This document shows, piece after piece, positions 1-8,637 of a stretch of DNA of 64,000 bases. Numbering within the stretch: the first letter of the stretch is position 1; each line of letters starts with the position of its first letter. Location of the stretch: the NCBI RefSeq assembly GCF_014306135.1, contig NZ_JACRWD010000007.1, positions 1-64,000 of the forward strand. Direction: 5' to 3'. Origin of the DNA: Paraclostridium hominis (lineage in GTDB: Bacteria > Bacillota > Clostridia > Peptostreptococcales > Peptostreptococcaceae). The notes under the pieces are model-generated. The model was not told the DNA's origin. It made no database searches and saw only the letters and a list, made by a program, of their open reading frames with translations. Made by a program: the position numbers and the translations under genes.

Positions 1-633
1 TCAGGTCGTCAAGTTAAAGATGGTAACGAGCAAATGAAACAAATGGTTAAGGCTATGGAAGAAATTTCATTTACTTCTAATGAAATAAGTAGAATTATAA
101 AAACAATAGATGATATAGCTTTCCAAACAAATATATTAGCATTAAATGCTGCAGTAGAAGCTGCACGTGCAGGTTCAGCTGGTAAGGGATTTGCTGTTGT
201 TGCTGATGAAGTAAGAAATCTTGCTGCTAAATCAGCAGAAGCTGCTAAAAATACATCTACACTTATTGTAAATTCAATAGAAGCAGTTGATAAGGGAACT
301 GAAATTGTAGATAATACAGCTAAGTCATTAGAAAAAATAATAGATGCAACTAAACAAACTACTGTAGTAGTTGAAGCAATAGCAAAGGCATCTGAAGAAC
401 AAGCTAGTGCAATTAACCAAATTACATTAGGAATAGAACAAATCTCAGAAGTAGTACAAACTAACTCTGCAACATCAGAAGAAAGTGCTGCTGCTAGTGA
501 AGAGTTAAGTGGACAAGCTCAAATGCTTAAATCACTTATTGAAAACTTTAAACTAAAAGATATAAATAGTTCTAAAAAGCATATAAATTTTAATAATAAC
601 GAAAAAAATTATTTTAACATGAATGAATTCTAA
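1..633 (+). CDS. Methyl-accepting chemotaxis protein, C-terminal part (5' end outside window)
   Basis: Partial gene: the reading frame is open from base 1, and codons before the first ATG at 34 continue the same protein. What remains is the cytoplasmic signalling hairpin of a chemoreceptor. It contains the conserved tip sequence around residues DDIAFQTNILALNAAVEAAR, which contacts CheA and CheW, followed by a long Ala/Glu/Ser-rich coiled coil with likely methylation sites (for example EEQASAINQI). It lies 105 bp upstream of cheA on the same strand, so it probably feeds that kinase, although a hairpin terminator separates them. The sensory domain is not visible, so no ligand can be proposed. 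A decayed paralogue lies at 49647-50987. Confidence 0.95.
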   Translation, partial: SGRQVKDGNEQMKQMVKAMEEISFTSNEISRIIKTIDDIAFQTNILALNAAVEAARAGSAGKGFAVVADEVRNLAAKSAEAAKNTSTLIVNSIEAVDKGTEIVDNTAKSLEKIIDATKQTTVVVEAIAKASEEQASAINQITLGIEQISEVVQTNSATSEESAAASEELSGQAQMLKSLIENFKLKDINSSKKHINFNNNEKNYFNMNEF

Positions 634-666
634 TAATAAAATAATTTTAAATTATTAAATTATGAT

Positions 667-696
667 AAAAATGGAAGCTTTTATGCTTCCATTTTT
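667..696 (+). terminator. Hairpin terminator after the chemoreceptor gene
   Basis: Perfect 12-bp stem (AAAAATGGAAGC / GCTTCCATTTTT) with a 6-nt loop. The T-run is inside the right arm. It separates the receptor gene from cheA, so cheA probably has its own promoter or depends on read-through. Confidence 0.8.
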
Positions 697-738
697 AAAA
701 ATTGAATTTATTATGTTTAATTAATAAAGGAGAAAAAT

Positions 739-2907
739 ATGAGCGGAATGGATTCTTTAAATGAATTTTACGTGCATGAAAATATGCAATTATTAGAGCA
801 GTTAGAAGAGATTTTACTTGGAGGACAATCAGACACAGGAAGTTTGGGGAAAGAAGAGATTGAAGAGATTTTCCGTACAATGCATACTATTAAAGGTTCT
901 TCAGCTATGATGGGTTATGATAGTATAACAAAACTTACTCATAGTATAGAAGATGTCTTTGATGAAATACGTAGCGGACTTGAACTTTCTAGTGATAAGT
1001 GGGAAGAACTAATTGATATTGTATTATCTAGTATCGATTTTCTAAAAGAAGAAATGCTAAATATTCAAGATGGATTACTTCCAGAAGCTAGTATAGATGA
1101 ATTACATGAAAAAGTTGTGAATTTATTAAAAAGAGCTAAAGAAAGTGATGATGAAAAAGTTTCAGATATAGAATTACCACAAAGTTGTGACAATGATAAT
1201 AATAATGAACAAACAACTAAAGATAAATATTTTTATATAAAAGTTTTATTTGAAAATGGATGTGGTATGGAAGGTATTAGAGCATTTGGGGTAGTCAATT
1301 CAATTGAAAATATGTGTTCTTTTATAAAAACTATACCTGAAGATTTAATGGGTGAATGTGATGATACGATAATCAAAGATGGATTTATTTTATATGTAAA
1401 AACTTCAGAAGAACAATCTGTACTTGAAAAACCTATTAAAGAAACTATGTTTTTAGAAAGCCTTGAAATTAAAGAAGTCACAGATAAAACTGAGTTAGAA
1501 AATATTTTTGGAGAAGTTAATTTAAGTAATAATGATACTGTAAATAATGATGTAGAAGTTATTGATAACTTACCAAAAGAAGAATTAAATGAAGCAGAAG
1601 AAAAAGCAAAAGAAGAAGTAAAAGAAATAAAGGAAGAATCTAAAAAAGAAGAAGTCGTTAAATCAGATACTGATAAAAAAATAGAAAAAGAAGTTAAACA
1701 AGAAAAGAATGTAAAAAAAGAAAACAATCAATCACATGCACATAACAAAAATAGTTATTTAACTGTAAATATTAGTAAAGTAGATACTTTAATGAATTTA
1801 GTTGGAGAAATTGTTACTACTGAATCTATGGTAGAAAAACAGTCACAACTAGAAAATTTTGATAGAGATCTTTTTGAAAAACAAGCAAGAAGATTACATC
1901 AATTAACAAACGAACTACAAGATGTAGTTATGTCAATTCGTATGGTTCCAATTTCTTCTACTTTTACAAAAATGCAAAGAGTTGTAAGGGATATGAGTAG
2001 AAAAACAGGAAAATCAGTAGAATTACAGTTAATAGGTGAGCAAACTGAGGTAGATAAAAATATTTTAGAAAATATATCAGATCCTTTAATGCATATGGTA
2101 AGAAATAGTATGGATCATGGTATCGAGCCACCAGAAGAACGTAAATTGACTTCAAAGCCAGAAAAAGCAACTGTAACATTAGAAGCAAAAAATACTGGTG
2201 GAGATGTTGTTATCATTATTAAGGATGATGGTAGAGGATTAGATAAAGAATCCATTGTAAAAAAAGCAATTGAAAAAGGCATTACAAACAAGAATATTGA
2301 AGATATCAGTGATAAAGAAGCCTATAACTTTATACTAGCACCAGGATTTTCTACAAAAGAAGCTGTAAGTGAATACTCTGGTAGAGGAGTAGGAATGGAT
2401 GTTGTGTATACAAACATTCGTAAGCTAAGAGGTTCCATTAGTATAGACAGTGAAAAAGGAAAAGGAACTATGATAGTACTTCGTATTCCATTAACACTGG
2501 CAATAGTAGATGGTATGAAGGTGAAAATAGGAGATGAAATATATATTATTCCATCACTAAATATAAAAGAAGTATTTAGACATGGAGCTTATGAAATAGT
2601 TCAAAATCCAAATGGAGAGGAACATAGCATTATTAGAGGAAATTGCTATAAGATTCGTAGATTATCAAATATATTAGGAATGGATAAATCAAGCTCTGAT
2701 GAGGGAGCTATGATATTAGTTGAATCTGAAATGGGAAGTGTATGTATTATTGTAGATAGTATTATCGGTCAACAACAAGTTGTAATTAAACCAGTACCTA
2801 CATTATTAACACAGTTTGAAAAGGTACATTCTTACATATCAGGATGTTCTATTTTAGAAGATGGTTCTATAAGCTTAATATTTGATGTAAATGCAATTAT
2901 AAATTAA
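739..2907 (+). CDS. cheA: Chemotaxis histidine kinase CheA
   Basis: Cytoplasmic kinase that autophosphorylates under receptor control and passes phosphate to CheY and CheB. At 722 aa it has the complete five-domain order. P1 (Hpt) has phospho-acceptor His49 in MHTIKGSSAMMG. A P2-like response-regulator docking domain spans about 163-255. A Lys/Glu-rich linker spans about 265-335. P3 dimerisation spans about 340-405. The P4 ATPase has an N-box near 450-463 (HMVRNSMDHGIE), DDGRGLD near 495 and GFSTKEAVS...GRGVGMD near 535-550. The CheW-like P5 runs from about 587 to the end. The ATG is preceded by AAAGGAG. It is the first gene of the cheABCDWRY cluster. The linker is unusually long and charged, but all catalytic boxes look intact. 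Confidence 0.98.
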   Translation: MSGMDSLNEFYVHENMQLLEQLEEILLGGQSDTGSLGKEEIEEIFRTMHTIKGSSAMMGYDSITKLTHSIEDVFDEIRSGLELSSDKWEELIDIVLSSIDFLKEEMLNIQDGLLPEASIDELHEKVVNLLKRAKESDDEKVSDIELPQSCDNDNNNEQTTKDKYFYIKVLFENGCGMEGIRAFGVVNSIENMCSFIKTIPEDLMGECDDTIIKDGFILYVKTSEEQSVLEKPIKETMFLESLEIKEVTDKTELENIFGEVNLSNNDTVNNDVEVIDNLPKEELNEAEEKAKEEVKEIKEESKKEEVVKSDTDKKIEKEVKQEKNVKKENNQSHAHNKNSYLTVNISKVDTLMNLVGEIVTTESMVEKQSQLENFDRDLFEKQARRLHQLTNELQDVVMSIRMVPISSTFTKMQRVVRDMSRKTGKSVELQLIGEQTEVDKNILENISDPLMHMVRNSMDHGIEPPEERKLTSKPEKATVTLEAKNTGGDVVIIIKDDGRGLDKESIVKKAIEKGITNKNIEDISDKEAYNFILAPGFSTKEAVSEYSGRGVGMDVVYTNIRKLRGSISIDSEKGKGTMIVLRIPLTLAIVDGMKVKIGDEIYIIPSLNIKEVFRHGAYEIVQNPNGEEHSIIRGNCYKIRRLSNILGMDKSSSDEGAMILVESEMGSVCIIVDSIIGQQQVVIKPVPTLLTQFEKVHSYISGCSILEDGSISLIFDVNAIIN

Positions 2908-3028
2908 TAAATAAATTTAAGATAATATCATAGGCATAATTACTATAGACAAAGCTATAAAAATTGCTGAAAAATAGTTAGGATTTCTGAGGTAATATAG
3001 TATAGATATTCAAAAGGAGAGGTAGTCT

Positions 3029-4108
3029 ATGGAAAAAAATAAGAAGATAAAAGTATTAGTAGTTGATGATTCTATTATGTTTCGCCGTATTATCGCAAAG
3101 TATCTTCAAGAAGATCCAGACTTAGAAGTTGTTGGAACAGCGAGAGATCCATATGAGGCTAGAGATAAAATAATACAGTCTAGACCAGATGTATTAACTT
3201 TAGATATTGAAATGCCAGGTATGAATGGAATTGAGTTTTTAAAGATATTAATGGAGCAGTGTCCTATTCCAACTATTGTCATTAGTGGGGCTAATGGTAG
3301 GTGTTTTGAAGCTATAAGTGCTGGAGCTGTTGGATTTGTTGGGAAACCAGATACAAAGACAATGAATGATTTCTCTAATGATTTAGCATATAAAATCAAA
3401 GAAGCTTCCATCGCTAAATTAGATAAGAAGTTTTCTAAGAATAATTCTTTACAAGCTGATTGCACTACAACAAATAAGAGTATAGCTAGAAATTCTAATA
3501 TAAATATAAAAAATGGTAAAGAAATAATTGCAATTGGGGCATCTATGGGTGGTGTCGAAGCTGTTGGGAAAATATTAAAACAATTACCTTTAGGATTACC
3601 TGGAATTGTAGTTACTCAACATATGCCACCAGTATTTACTAAAAGGTATGCAGAACGTTTAAACAAAGAGTGCTTAATAAATGTAGTTGAAGGTAAAGAT
3701 GGTGATGAAATATTAAGTGGATATGCATATATAGCACCAGGGGCTTTACAAATGGGTATTGCAAAGAAAAATAATAAATATGTACTAGAAATTAAAGAAG
3801 GAGAGAAAGTTAGTGGTCATTGTCCTTCAGTAGATTATCTATTCAAATCTGTAGCAAATGTAGCAAAAGAAAATGCTATAGGTGTTATTTTAACTGGGAT
3901 GGGTTCTGATGGAGCTAAAGGATTATTAGATATAAAGACAGCAGGAGGATATACTATTGGTCAAAATAGACATTCATGTGTTGTTTATGGAATGCCAATG
4001 GCTGCTAAAAATCTGGGGGCAGTTTTAAAAGAAACTTCTTTAGATATGATTCCAAATGTAATATTAAACCAATTAAAAAAGAGACAATCAACAGTAAAAT
4101 CTAAGTAG
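3029..4108 (+). CDS. cheB: Chemotaxis response regulator / protein-glutamate methylesterase CheB
   Basis: Removes methyl groups from (and deamidates) chemoreceptor glutamates when phosphorylated by CheA. An N-terminal receiver (residues about 1-125) carries the acidic pair in VVDDS and phospho-Asp59 in TLDIEMPG. The C-terminal methylesterase has the expected triad: Ser near 172 (IGASMGG), His near 198 (TQHMPP) and Asp near 294 (GMGSDGAKG). Their spacing matches that of characterised CheB enzymes. The linker between the domains (about 130-160) is rich in Lys, Asn and Ser. An AAAGGAGAGG ribosome site precedes the ATG. It lies 121 bp after cheA, in a gap where no terminator is visible. Confidence 0.98.
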   Translation: MEKNKKIKVLVVDDSIMFRRIIAKYLQEDPDLEVVGTARDPYEARDKIIQSRPDVLTLDIEMPGMNGIEFLKILMEQCPIPTIVISGANGRCFEAISAGAVGFVGKPDTKTMNDFSNDLAYKIKEASIAKLDKKFSKNNSLQADCTTTNKSIARNSNINIKNGKEIIAIGASMGGVEAVGKILKQLPLGLPGIVVTQHMPPVFTKRYAERLNKECLINVVEGKDGDEILSGYAYIAPGALQMGIAKKNNKYVLEIKEGEKVSGHCPSVDYLFKSVANVAKENAIGVILTGMGSDGAKGLLDIKTAGGYTIGQNRHSCVVYGMPMAAKNLGAVLKETSLDMIPNVILNQLKKRQSTVKSK

Positions 4109-4128
4109 TAGATGGAAAGTAGGTATAT

Positions 4129-4743
4129 ATGAAATTTGAGTGTGATAAATTAAATGTATTTCGTGAAATTAGTAATATAGGTTCAGGAAATGCATCATCT
4201 TCATTAGCTATAATGTTAAATGAGATAGTGGATATAGGAATTCCTAAAAGTGATATGATTAAGTTTTCAGATATAACTAATAGCTATAATTCACCAGAAG
4301 AGTTAGTTGTAGGAACAGTTTTACAACTTTCAGAAGATATGGAAGGATTTATTATGGTTATTATGAAAGTTGATTCAGCACTTAACCTATTATCAAAAAT
4401 TACAGGAAAAGAAATTACATGTGATAGAGATGATTATGATTCAGTATGTGAAGAATTAAGTTCAATAGGAGAAATTTGTAATATACTTTGTGGAACATAC
4501 TTAACTGCAATATCAGATATGACAAATTTAACTATAAATCCATCAATTCCATACTTTAGTGTGGATATGGTAATGGCAATTATGAATTTACCTATGTCAT
4601 TATATGGACCGGTATCTGATTCAATTTTATGTATTGAAACAGACTTTTTCACTTTAGATAAAGAAATTGAAGGAAAATATTACTTTATTCCTAAGGTAGA
4701 GTCATGTAAAAAATTATTATCTTCACTAGGATTTGATGATTAG
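4129..4743 (+). CDS. cheC: CheY-P phosphatase CheC
   Basis: CheC-type phosphatase that dephosphorylates CheY-P and binds CheD in Bacillus-style chemotaxis. At 204 aa it holds two copies of the active-site pattern E-x2-N-x22-P. One is E13/N16/P39 (in REISNIGSGNA) and the second is about E115/N118/P141 (in SIGEICNILCG). Both exact spacings can be counted in the translation, so both sites look usable. It starts 20 bp after cheB and is followed 11 bp later by cheD, which fits a CheC-CheD partnership. It is too short for FliY, having no SpoA domain. Confidence 0.96.
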   Translation: MKFECDKLNVFREISNIGSGNASSSLAIMLNEIVDIGIPKSDMIKFSDITNSYNSPEELVVGTVLQLSEDMEGFIMVIMKVDSALNLLSKITGKEITCDRDDYDSVCEELSSIGEICNILCGTYLTAISDMTNLTINPSIPYFSVDMVMAIMNLPMSLYGPVSDSILCIETDFFTLDKEIEGKYYFIPKVESCKKLLSSLGFDD

Positions 4744-4754
4744 GAGAAGAACTA

Positions 4755-5240
4755 ATGAAAAATATAACTGTAGGTATAGCAGAGTTTAATATTGTAAAGG
4801 CACCTAATCAAATTATGACAATTGGATTAGGGTCTTGCTGTGGGGTAGTACTTTATGATGAGATAAATAAAATAGCTGGATTGGTTCATATTCTACTTTC
4901 AGATTCAAAAAGTGAAAAGAGTATATCAAATAAAGCAAAATATGCAGACACTGGTATTACTTTGTTATATGAAGAAATGAAAAAAGCTGGTGCAAATCCT
5001 AGACTTATACGAGCAAAGTTAGCTGGTGGTGCACACATGTTTAATTTTAAAAATACAGGAAGTAGTATATGCACTATTGGAGAAAAAAATGTAAAAGCAT
5101 GCAAAGAAACACTAGCGAAATTACATATTTCTATTGTTTCTGAAGATGTATTAGGTTCTTGTGGTAGAACTATTATATTTGACACTGTTACAAATAAACT
5201 TCGCATCAAAAGCGTTGGAAAAAGTGAAAAATTTATTTAA
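4755..5240 (+). CDS. cheD: Chemoreceptor glutamine deamidase CheD
   Basis: Deamidates selected receptor glutamines and is sequestered by CheC. The 161-aa protein has the catalytic Cys28 in GLGSCCG and His45 in GLVHILL, with the 17-residue spacing typical of CheD. The GGAxMF-type segment AGGAHMF is also present. An extra Cys29 sits beside the nucleophile. AGGAGAAG precedes the ATG. It lies directly after cheC, so the pair forms the CheY-P-responsive adaptation branch of this operon. Confidence 0.97.
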   Translation: MKNITVGIAEFNIVKAPNQIMTIGLGSCCGVVLYDEINKIAGLVHILLSDSKSEKSISNKAKYADTGITLLYEEMKKAGANPRLIRAKLAGGAHMFNFKNTGSSICTIGEKNVKACKETLAKLHISIVSEDVLGSCGRTIIFDTVTNKLRIKSVGKSEKFI

Positions 5241-5258
5241 AAGGATGGTGGGTTATTT

Positions 5259-5741
5259 GTGAATACAAACGATGAAGTAATAGAGGCTAAGATAGATGAT
5301 TTGTATATGGTATTTATTATAAATGATAAAAAATATGCATTATCATCAAAATATATTATAGAGATTATTGAAATATTACCTATAACAAAAGTTCCGTTTC
5401 TTCCTAAGTATATGAAGGGAATTATAAACTTAAGAAGTAATATTATTCCTGTTATGGATGCTAGAATAAGATTTGATATGGAACCTATTGAATATAATGA
5501 AAGAACTTGCATTATTATAATTGAAAAAAATAAAGAAAAGATTGGATTAATTGTTGATGCTGTAAACGAAGTTGTTAGTATTTCACCTGATAAAAGTATG
5601 AATATGAATTCGAATAAAGAAGATTGCAAGCAAAATTTTATAAAGTGTGTTAGTGAAATAAATAATGAAGTTCAGCTAATATTAGACTGCGATTCATTAA
5701 TGGAAATTGTAGAGGATATGAATAATGAAATTAACAAATAA
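5259..5741 (+). CDS. cheW: Chemotaxis coupling protein CheW
   Basis: Adaptor linking CheA to receptors. At 160 aa it is a single CheW domain. Characteristic parts are the start YMVFIINDKKYALSS, the IIEIIEILPITKVPFLP strand region and GIINLRSNIIPVMD. The start is GTG after GGATGGTGGG. The C-terminal about 25 residues extend a little beyond a minimal CheW. The 3' end overlaps cheR by 17 bp, implying translational coupling. Confidence 0.96.
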   Translation: MNTNDEVIEAKIDDLYMVFIINDKKYALSSKYIIEIIEILPITKVPFLPKYMKGIINLRSNIIPVMDARIRFDMEPIEYNERTCIIIIEKNKEKIGLIVDAVNEVVSISPDKSMNMNSNKEDCKQNFIKCVSEINNEVQLILDCDSLMEIVEDMNNEINK

Positions 5742-6534
5742 AGACTTTGTGCGATTAAAAAACTTTATGTATAATAATTATGGTATAAATCTTGAAAATA
5801 AAAGAACTTTAATTGAAACACGATTATTATTAATGGTAAAGAGACTAGGATTTGCTGATTTTAAGAGTTATATAGATAGTTTGATGCTAGATAAGACAGG
5901 AGAAAAAGCATCGGCTTTAGTAGAAAAGTTAACAACTAATTTTACTTATTTTATGCGTGAAGAACAACATTTTGAATTTTTAAAAGATGAAGTACTAATA
6001 CCTCATTTTAAAAATTCAAAAATGGGTAACTTAAAAATTTGGTCTGCAGCTTCATCGACAGGAGAAGAACCATATTGTATAGCAATGTTAGTAGCATCTA
6101 TTTTTGGTAGAAATTCAAAATTAAAAGTGTCTATAACAGCATCAGACATTTCTAATAATGTATTAAGACAAGCAAAGGCAGGAATTTATTCACAAGATAA
6201 GATATCTAAATTACCTGAGGTATGGGTTAAAAATTTCTTTAAGAAAATAAATGAAAGAAATTATGTTATTAGTGACAGTATAAAAAATTTAGTTGAATTT
6301 AAATATTTTAATCTAAATAATAGTATAGGTTGGGATAAACATAAGTACGATGTCATTTTTTGCAGAAATGTTATGATATATTTTGACAATCCTACAAAGC
6401 AAAAATTATCACGTAAACTATATGAATCACTTAAGCCAGGTGGATATTTAATAATTGGAATGTCTGAAAATTTATCTAATCTAGAAACAAATTTTGAACG
6501 TGTAAGACCATCAGTATATAGAAAAAGATTATAA
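5725..6534 (+). CDS. cheR: Chemoreceptor methyltransferase CheR
   Basis: Transfers methyl groups from S-adenosylmethionine to receptor glutamates, opposing CheB. At 269 aa it has an N-terminal helical domain (about 1-75) and a Rossmann methyltransferase domain with SAM-binding loop WSAASSTGEEPY near 105-116. FCRNVMIYFD near 211-220 is the other CheR hallmark. The usual GCSTGEE is written ASSTGEE here, a mild variation. It overlaps cheW by 17 bp and has an AGAGGA ribosome site inside cheW. The next gene, cheY, starts 23 bp later. Confidence 0.97.
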   Translation: MKLTNKDFVRLKNFMYNNYGINLENKRTLIETRLLLMVKRLGFADFKSYIDSLMLDKTGEKASALVEKLTTNFTYFMREEQHFEFLKDEVLIPHFKNSKMGNLKIWSAASSTGEEPYCIAMLVASIFGRNSKLKVSITASDISNNVLRQAKAGIYSQDKISKLPEVWVKNFFKKINERNYVISDSIKNLVEFKYFNLNNSIGWDKHKYDVIFCRNVMIYFDNPTKQKLSRKLYESLKPGGYLIIGMSENLSNLETNFERVRPSVYRKRL

Positions 6535-6557
6535 TTGATATAAATGGAGGAAATTTT

Positions 6558-6911
6558 ATGAAAAGAGTATTAATAGTTGATGATGCAGCATTTATGCGTA
6601 TGTCTATTCGTAAGATGCTTGAAGAAAATGGATTTGAGGTTGTTGGAGAAGCTGAAAATGGTGTAATGGCAATTGAAAAGTATCAAGAGTTACAACCAGA
6701 AGTTGTAACAATGGACATTACTATGCCAGAGATGGACGGATTAGAAGCATTAAGAGAAATTAAAAAGATAGATCCAGCTGCATCAGTTGTAATGGTATCA
6801 GCATTAGGTCAAGAAGCTAGAATGAAAGAAGCAATTATATATGGAGCAAAAGGATTTATAGTTAAGCCTTTTAAAGAGGAGATTATTATATCTGCATTAT
6901 CTAAATTATAA
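6558..6911 (+). CDS. cheY: Chemotaxis response regulator CheY
   Basis: Single-domain receiver (117 aa) that carries phosphate from CheA to the flagellar switch. The acidic pocket is Asp8/Asp9 in VDDAAF, the phospho-acceptor is Asp53 in TMDITMPEMDG, the switch Ser81 is in MVSALG, and Lys103 is in VKPF. It has no output domain. It is the last gene of the chemotaxis operon. GGAGG precedes the ATG. fliM and fliN, whose products would respond to CheY-P, follow after a 470-bp gap. Confidence 0.97.
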   Translation: MKRVLIVDDAAFMRMSIRKMLEENGFEVVGEAENGVMAIEKYQELQPEVVTMDITMPEMDGLEALREIKKIDPAASVVMVSALGQEARMKEAIIYGAKGFIVKPFKEEIIISALSKL

Positions 6912-6962
6912 TTTAATTTTAAGATAAAACATATGGATTTTGTTTATAATAATAAAAGTTAA

Positions 6963-7003
6963 TATCATAAAAGGAAGTTTTTAGACAATTTCCTTTTATG
7001 ATA
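6963..7003 (+). terminator. Hairpin after cheY, probable terminator
   Basis: Perfect 14-bp inverted repeat (TATCATAAAAGGAA / TTCCTTTTATGATA) with a 13-nt loop, 52 bp after the cheY stop. The tail is A/T-rich but has no clean T-run, so termination efficiency is uncertain. The 6912-7382 gap holds two further inverted repeats and no credible gene. Confidence 0.5.
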
Positions 7004-7108
7004 TAATAAATTTAATTTATGGGAAAATAAAACTTTGATAGAAGTTTGTAATATAGAAAATGAAAAAATATGAATATAATAATTATAATTTGATGGATAA
7101 ATTAAATT

Positions 7109-7173
7109 GTCCATTAGTTGTTAATTTATAAACTATATTTAAAAAGTAGTTTATAAATTAACAACTAATGGAC
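7109..7173. repeat. Long perfect inverted repeat (27-bp arms, 11-nt loop)
   Basis: Arms 7109-7135 and 7147-7173 are exact reverse complements, the core being GTCCATTAGTTGTTAATTTA and its partner. There is no T-run after the right arm (CGATAACG follows), so this is not a standard terminator. It sits between cheY and fliM. Confidence 0.9.
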
Positions 7174-7232
7174 GATAACGAGAACTTGTGATAAATAAGG
7201 ATTAAATCAATTTATTTAGTAAAAAAATATTG

Positions 7233-7284
7233 AAAGATTATATTAATCTATCTAATATTAATTATTTAAAATTAGATAATAGAT
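7233..7284. repeat. Imperfect inverted repeat before fliM
   Basis: TTAATCTATCTAAT near 7233-7250 pairs with ATTAGATAATAGATTAA near 7268-7284, leaving a 3-nt bulge. It is the third stem-forming element in this gap. It could fold in the 5' leader of the fliM message. Function unknown. Confidence 0.5.
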
Positions 7285-7382
7285 TAAATTTTAATATATA
7301 ATTCTAATTTATTAATACATAAATTAGTAATAAATAGTCTTTAAAGAAGGTAAAATTTATATAGGAGATATGATAAGACATT

Positions 7383-8270
7383 ATGAATCAAGAAATAACT
7401 GTATATGACTTTAAAAAACCACAAAGATATTCTACATCGAATATGAGATTTTTATCTGTAATAGCAGAAGAATTTTGTAAGAGTATAAATCTATTTATAA
7501 CTTATGAATTAAAAAGACCAAATATAGTGTGTAAAGTAGATAAAATAGAACAAACAAATTATGAAGAATATATGAATATGATATCAAATGATTCTGTAAT
7601 TGTTGAACATGCAGTACAGCCTTTAGTTCAGGGACTTATATATCAATTAGATAAAAGTGTCGCCCTTTCATTTATAGATTTAATACTTGGTGGAGATGGT
7701 GAATTTGGTGATGACAAAAGAGAACTTACTGAAGTTGATAGAGAATTAATATCATATATAGCAGGTAAGTTTTTAACAAAAATGTATATCTTTGAAGGTT
7801 GTAAATCTAGAGAAGTTTCTAATATTTATACAAATGTAGGTTCAAGTAAGAAATATCCAGTAAGTGAGTCTGTTGTTGTTTCTCATATGAAGATGATGGA
7901 TGGGAATAAAGAAGTAGGTAAAATGAGTTTTTGTAATCCATATAGTTGCTTAGAACCAGTATTAGAACAATTAGAACCTAAAAGGCTTTTCAAAAGCAAA
8001 ACAAATGAATATGATTTTGAATTTACAAATGCGATATACAATAAAATTTGTAGTACAAGTACTGAGATGGTCGCTATATTAGGAAAAACAGAAATAAGTG
8101 TAGAAGAATTGGTAAGTCTAAAATTAGGGGATATTATAACTTTAGATACTAAAACAGATGGAGATATGGAACTTCATGTAGGAGGATCAAGAGCATTTAA
8201 ATGTAAACCTGGTCTTATTAAGAATAAAAAAGGTGTTGTTATAACAGATTATGTAAAGAAGGAAGTGTAG
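7383..8270 (+). CDS. fliM: Flagellar motor switch protein FliM (no N-terminal CheY-docking peptide)
   Basis: C-ring switch protein. The middle CheC-like domain is recognisable (LSFIDLILGGDGEFGDDKRE near 98-117, then ELTEVDRELISYIAGKF), and the last about 70 residues are a SpoA domain. At 295 aa it is shorter than typical FliM (about 330). It begins directly with the segment that normally follows the CheY-binding motif (MNQEITVYDFKKPQRYS), so the usual EIDxLL-type docking peptide is absent. An in-frame TAA at 7374-7376 rules out an upstream extension. The nearest Shine-Dalgarno-like AGGAG is about 15 nt from the ATG, unusually far. It is followed 4 bp later by fliN. Confidence 0.9.
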   Translation: MNQEITVYDFKKPQRYSTSNMRFLSVIAEEFCKSINLFITYELKRPNIVCKVDKIEQTNYEEYMNMISNDSVIVEHAVQPLVQGLIYQLDKSVALSFIDLILGGDGEFGDDKRELTEVDRELISYIAGKFLTKMYIFEGCKSREVSNIYTNVGSSKKYPVSESVVVSHMKMMDGNKEVGKMSFCNPYSCLEPVLEQLEPKRLFKSKTNEYDFEFTNAIYNKICSTSTEMVAILGKTEISVEELVSLKLGDIITLDTKTDGDMELHVGGSRAFKCKPGLIKNKKGVVITDYVKKEV

Positions 8271-8274
8271 ACAT

Positions 8275-8538
8275 ATGAGCGAAAATTTTGACAGAGTATT
8301 AGATATAGAACTTAAAGTTAGCGTAGTACTTGGGAGAACAAAGATACCTCTAAAAGATATCTTTGAATTATCTAAGGGGTCATTAATAGAATTAGATACT
8401 TTTGAAGATCAAGAAGTTGAGATACATGTAAACGGTAGAAAAATTGGTTATGGACAAGTTGTAATAGTAGATGATAATTTTGGTGTAAGAATAACACGTA
8501 TATTAGGTGAAGAAGAATTAGCAAAAACTTTAGGGTAA
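8275..8538 (+). CDS. fliN: Flagellar motor switch protein FliN (minimal SpoA domain)
   Basis: At 87 aa this is essentially a lone SpoA/FliN domain: LDIELKVSVVLGRTKIPLKDIFELSKGSLIEL, then VEIHVNGRKIGYGQVVIVDDNFGVRI. This is the typical C-ring FliN fold, which pairs with the C terminus of FliM. It lacks the CheC-like phosphatase half found in FliY. It starts 4 bp after fliM and the two are surely cotranscribed. With CheC supplied by the upstream operon, phosphatase and switch functions are on separate proteins here. Confidence 0.93.
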   Translation: MSENFDRVLDIELKVSVVLGRTKIPLKDIFELSKGSLIELDTFEDQEVEIHVNGRKIGYGQVVIVDDNFGVRITRILGEEELAKTLG

Positions 8539-8583
8539 TCTAAGTATATGTGTAAATAAAATTTAAATATATAATAATATTAA

Positions 8584-8615
8584 AAAAGACAGATAAATTT
8601 ATTTATCTGTCTTTT
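8584..8615. terminator. Bidirectional terminator between fliN and the DUF1002 gene
   Basis: Perfect 15-bp stem (AAAAGACAGATAAAT / ATTTATCTGTCTTTT) with a very short loop. A- and T-runs on both sides allow it to end both convergent transcripts. Confidence 0.85.
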
Positions 8616-8637
8616 ATTTACATTATTAATATTAATA

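Noticed and set aside
1233..1727. 164-codon open frame on the minus strand inside cheA
   Set aside because: It is the antisense of the Lys/Glu-rich P2 region and linker, giving a Ser/Phe-rich translation. No ribosome site; cheA is unambiguous on the other strand.
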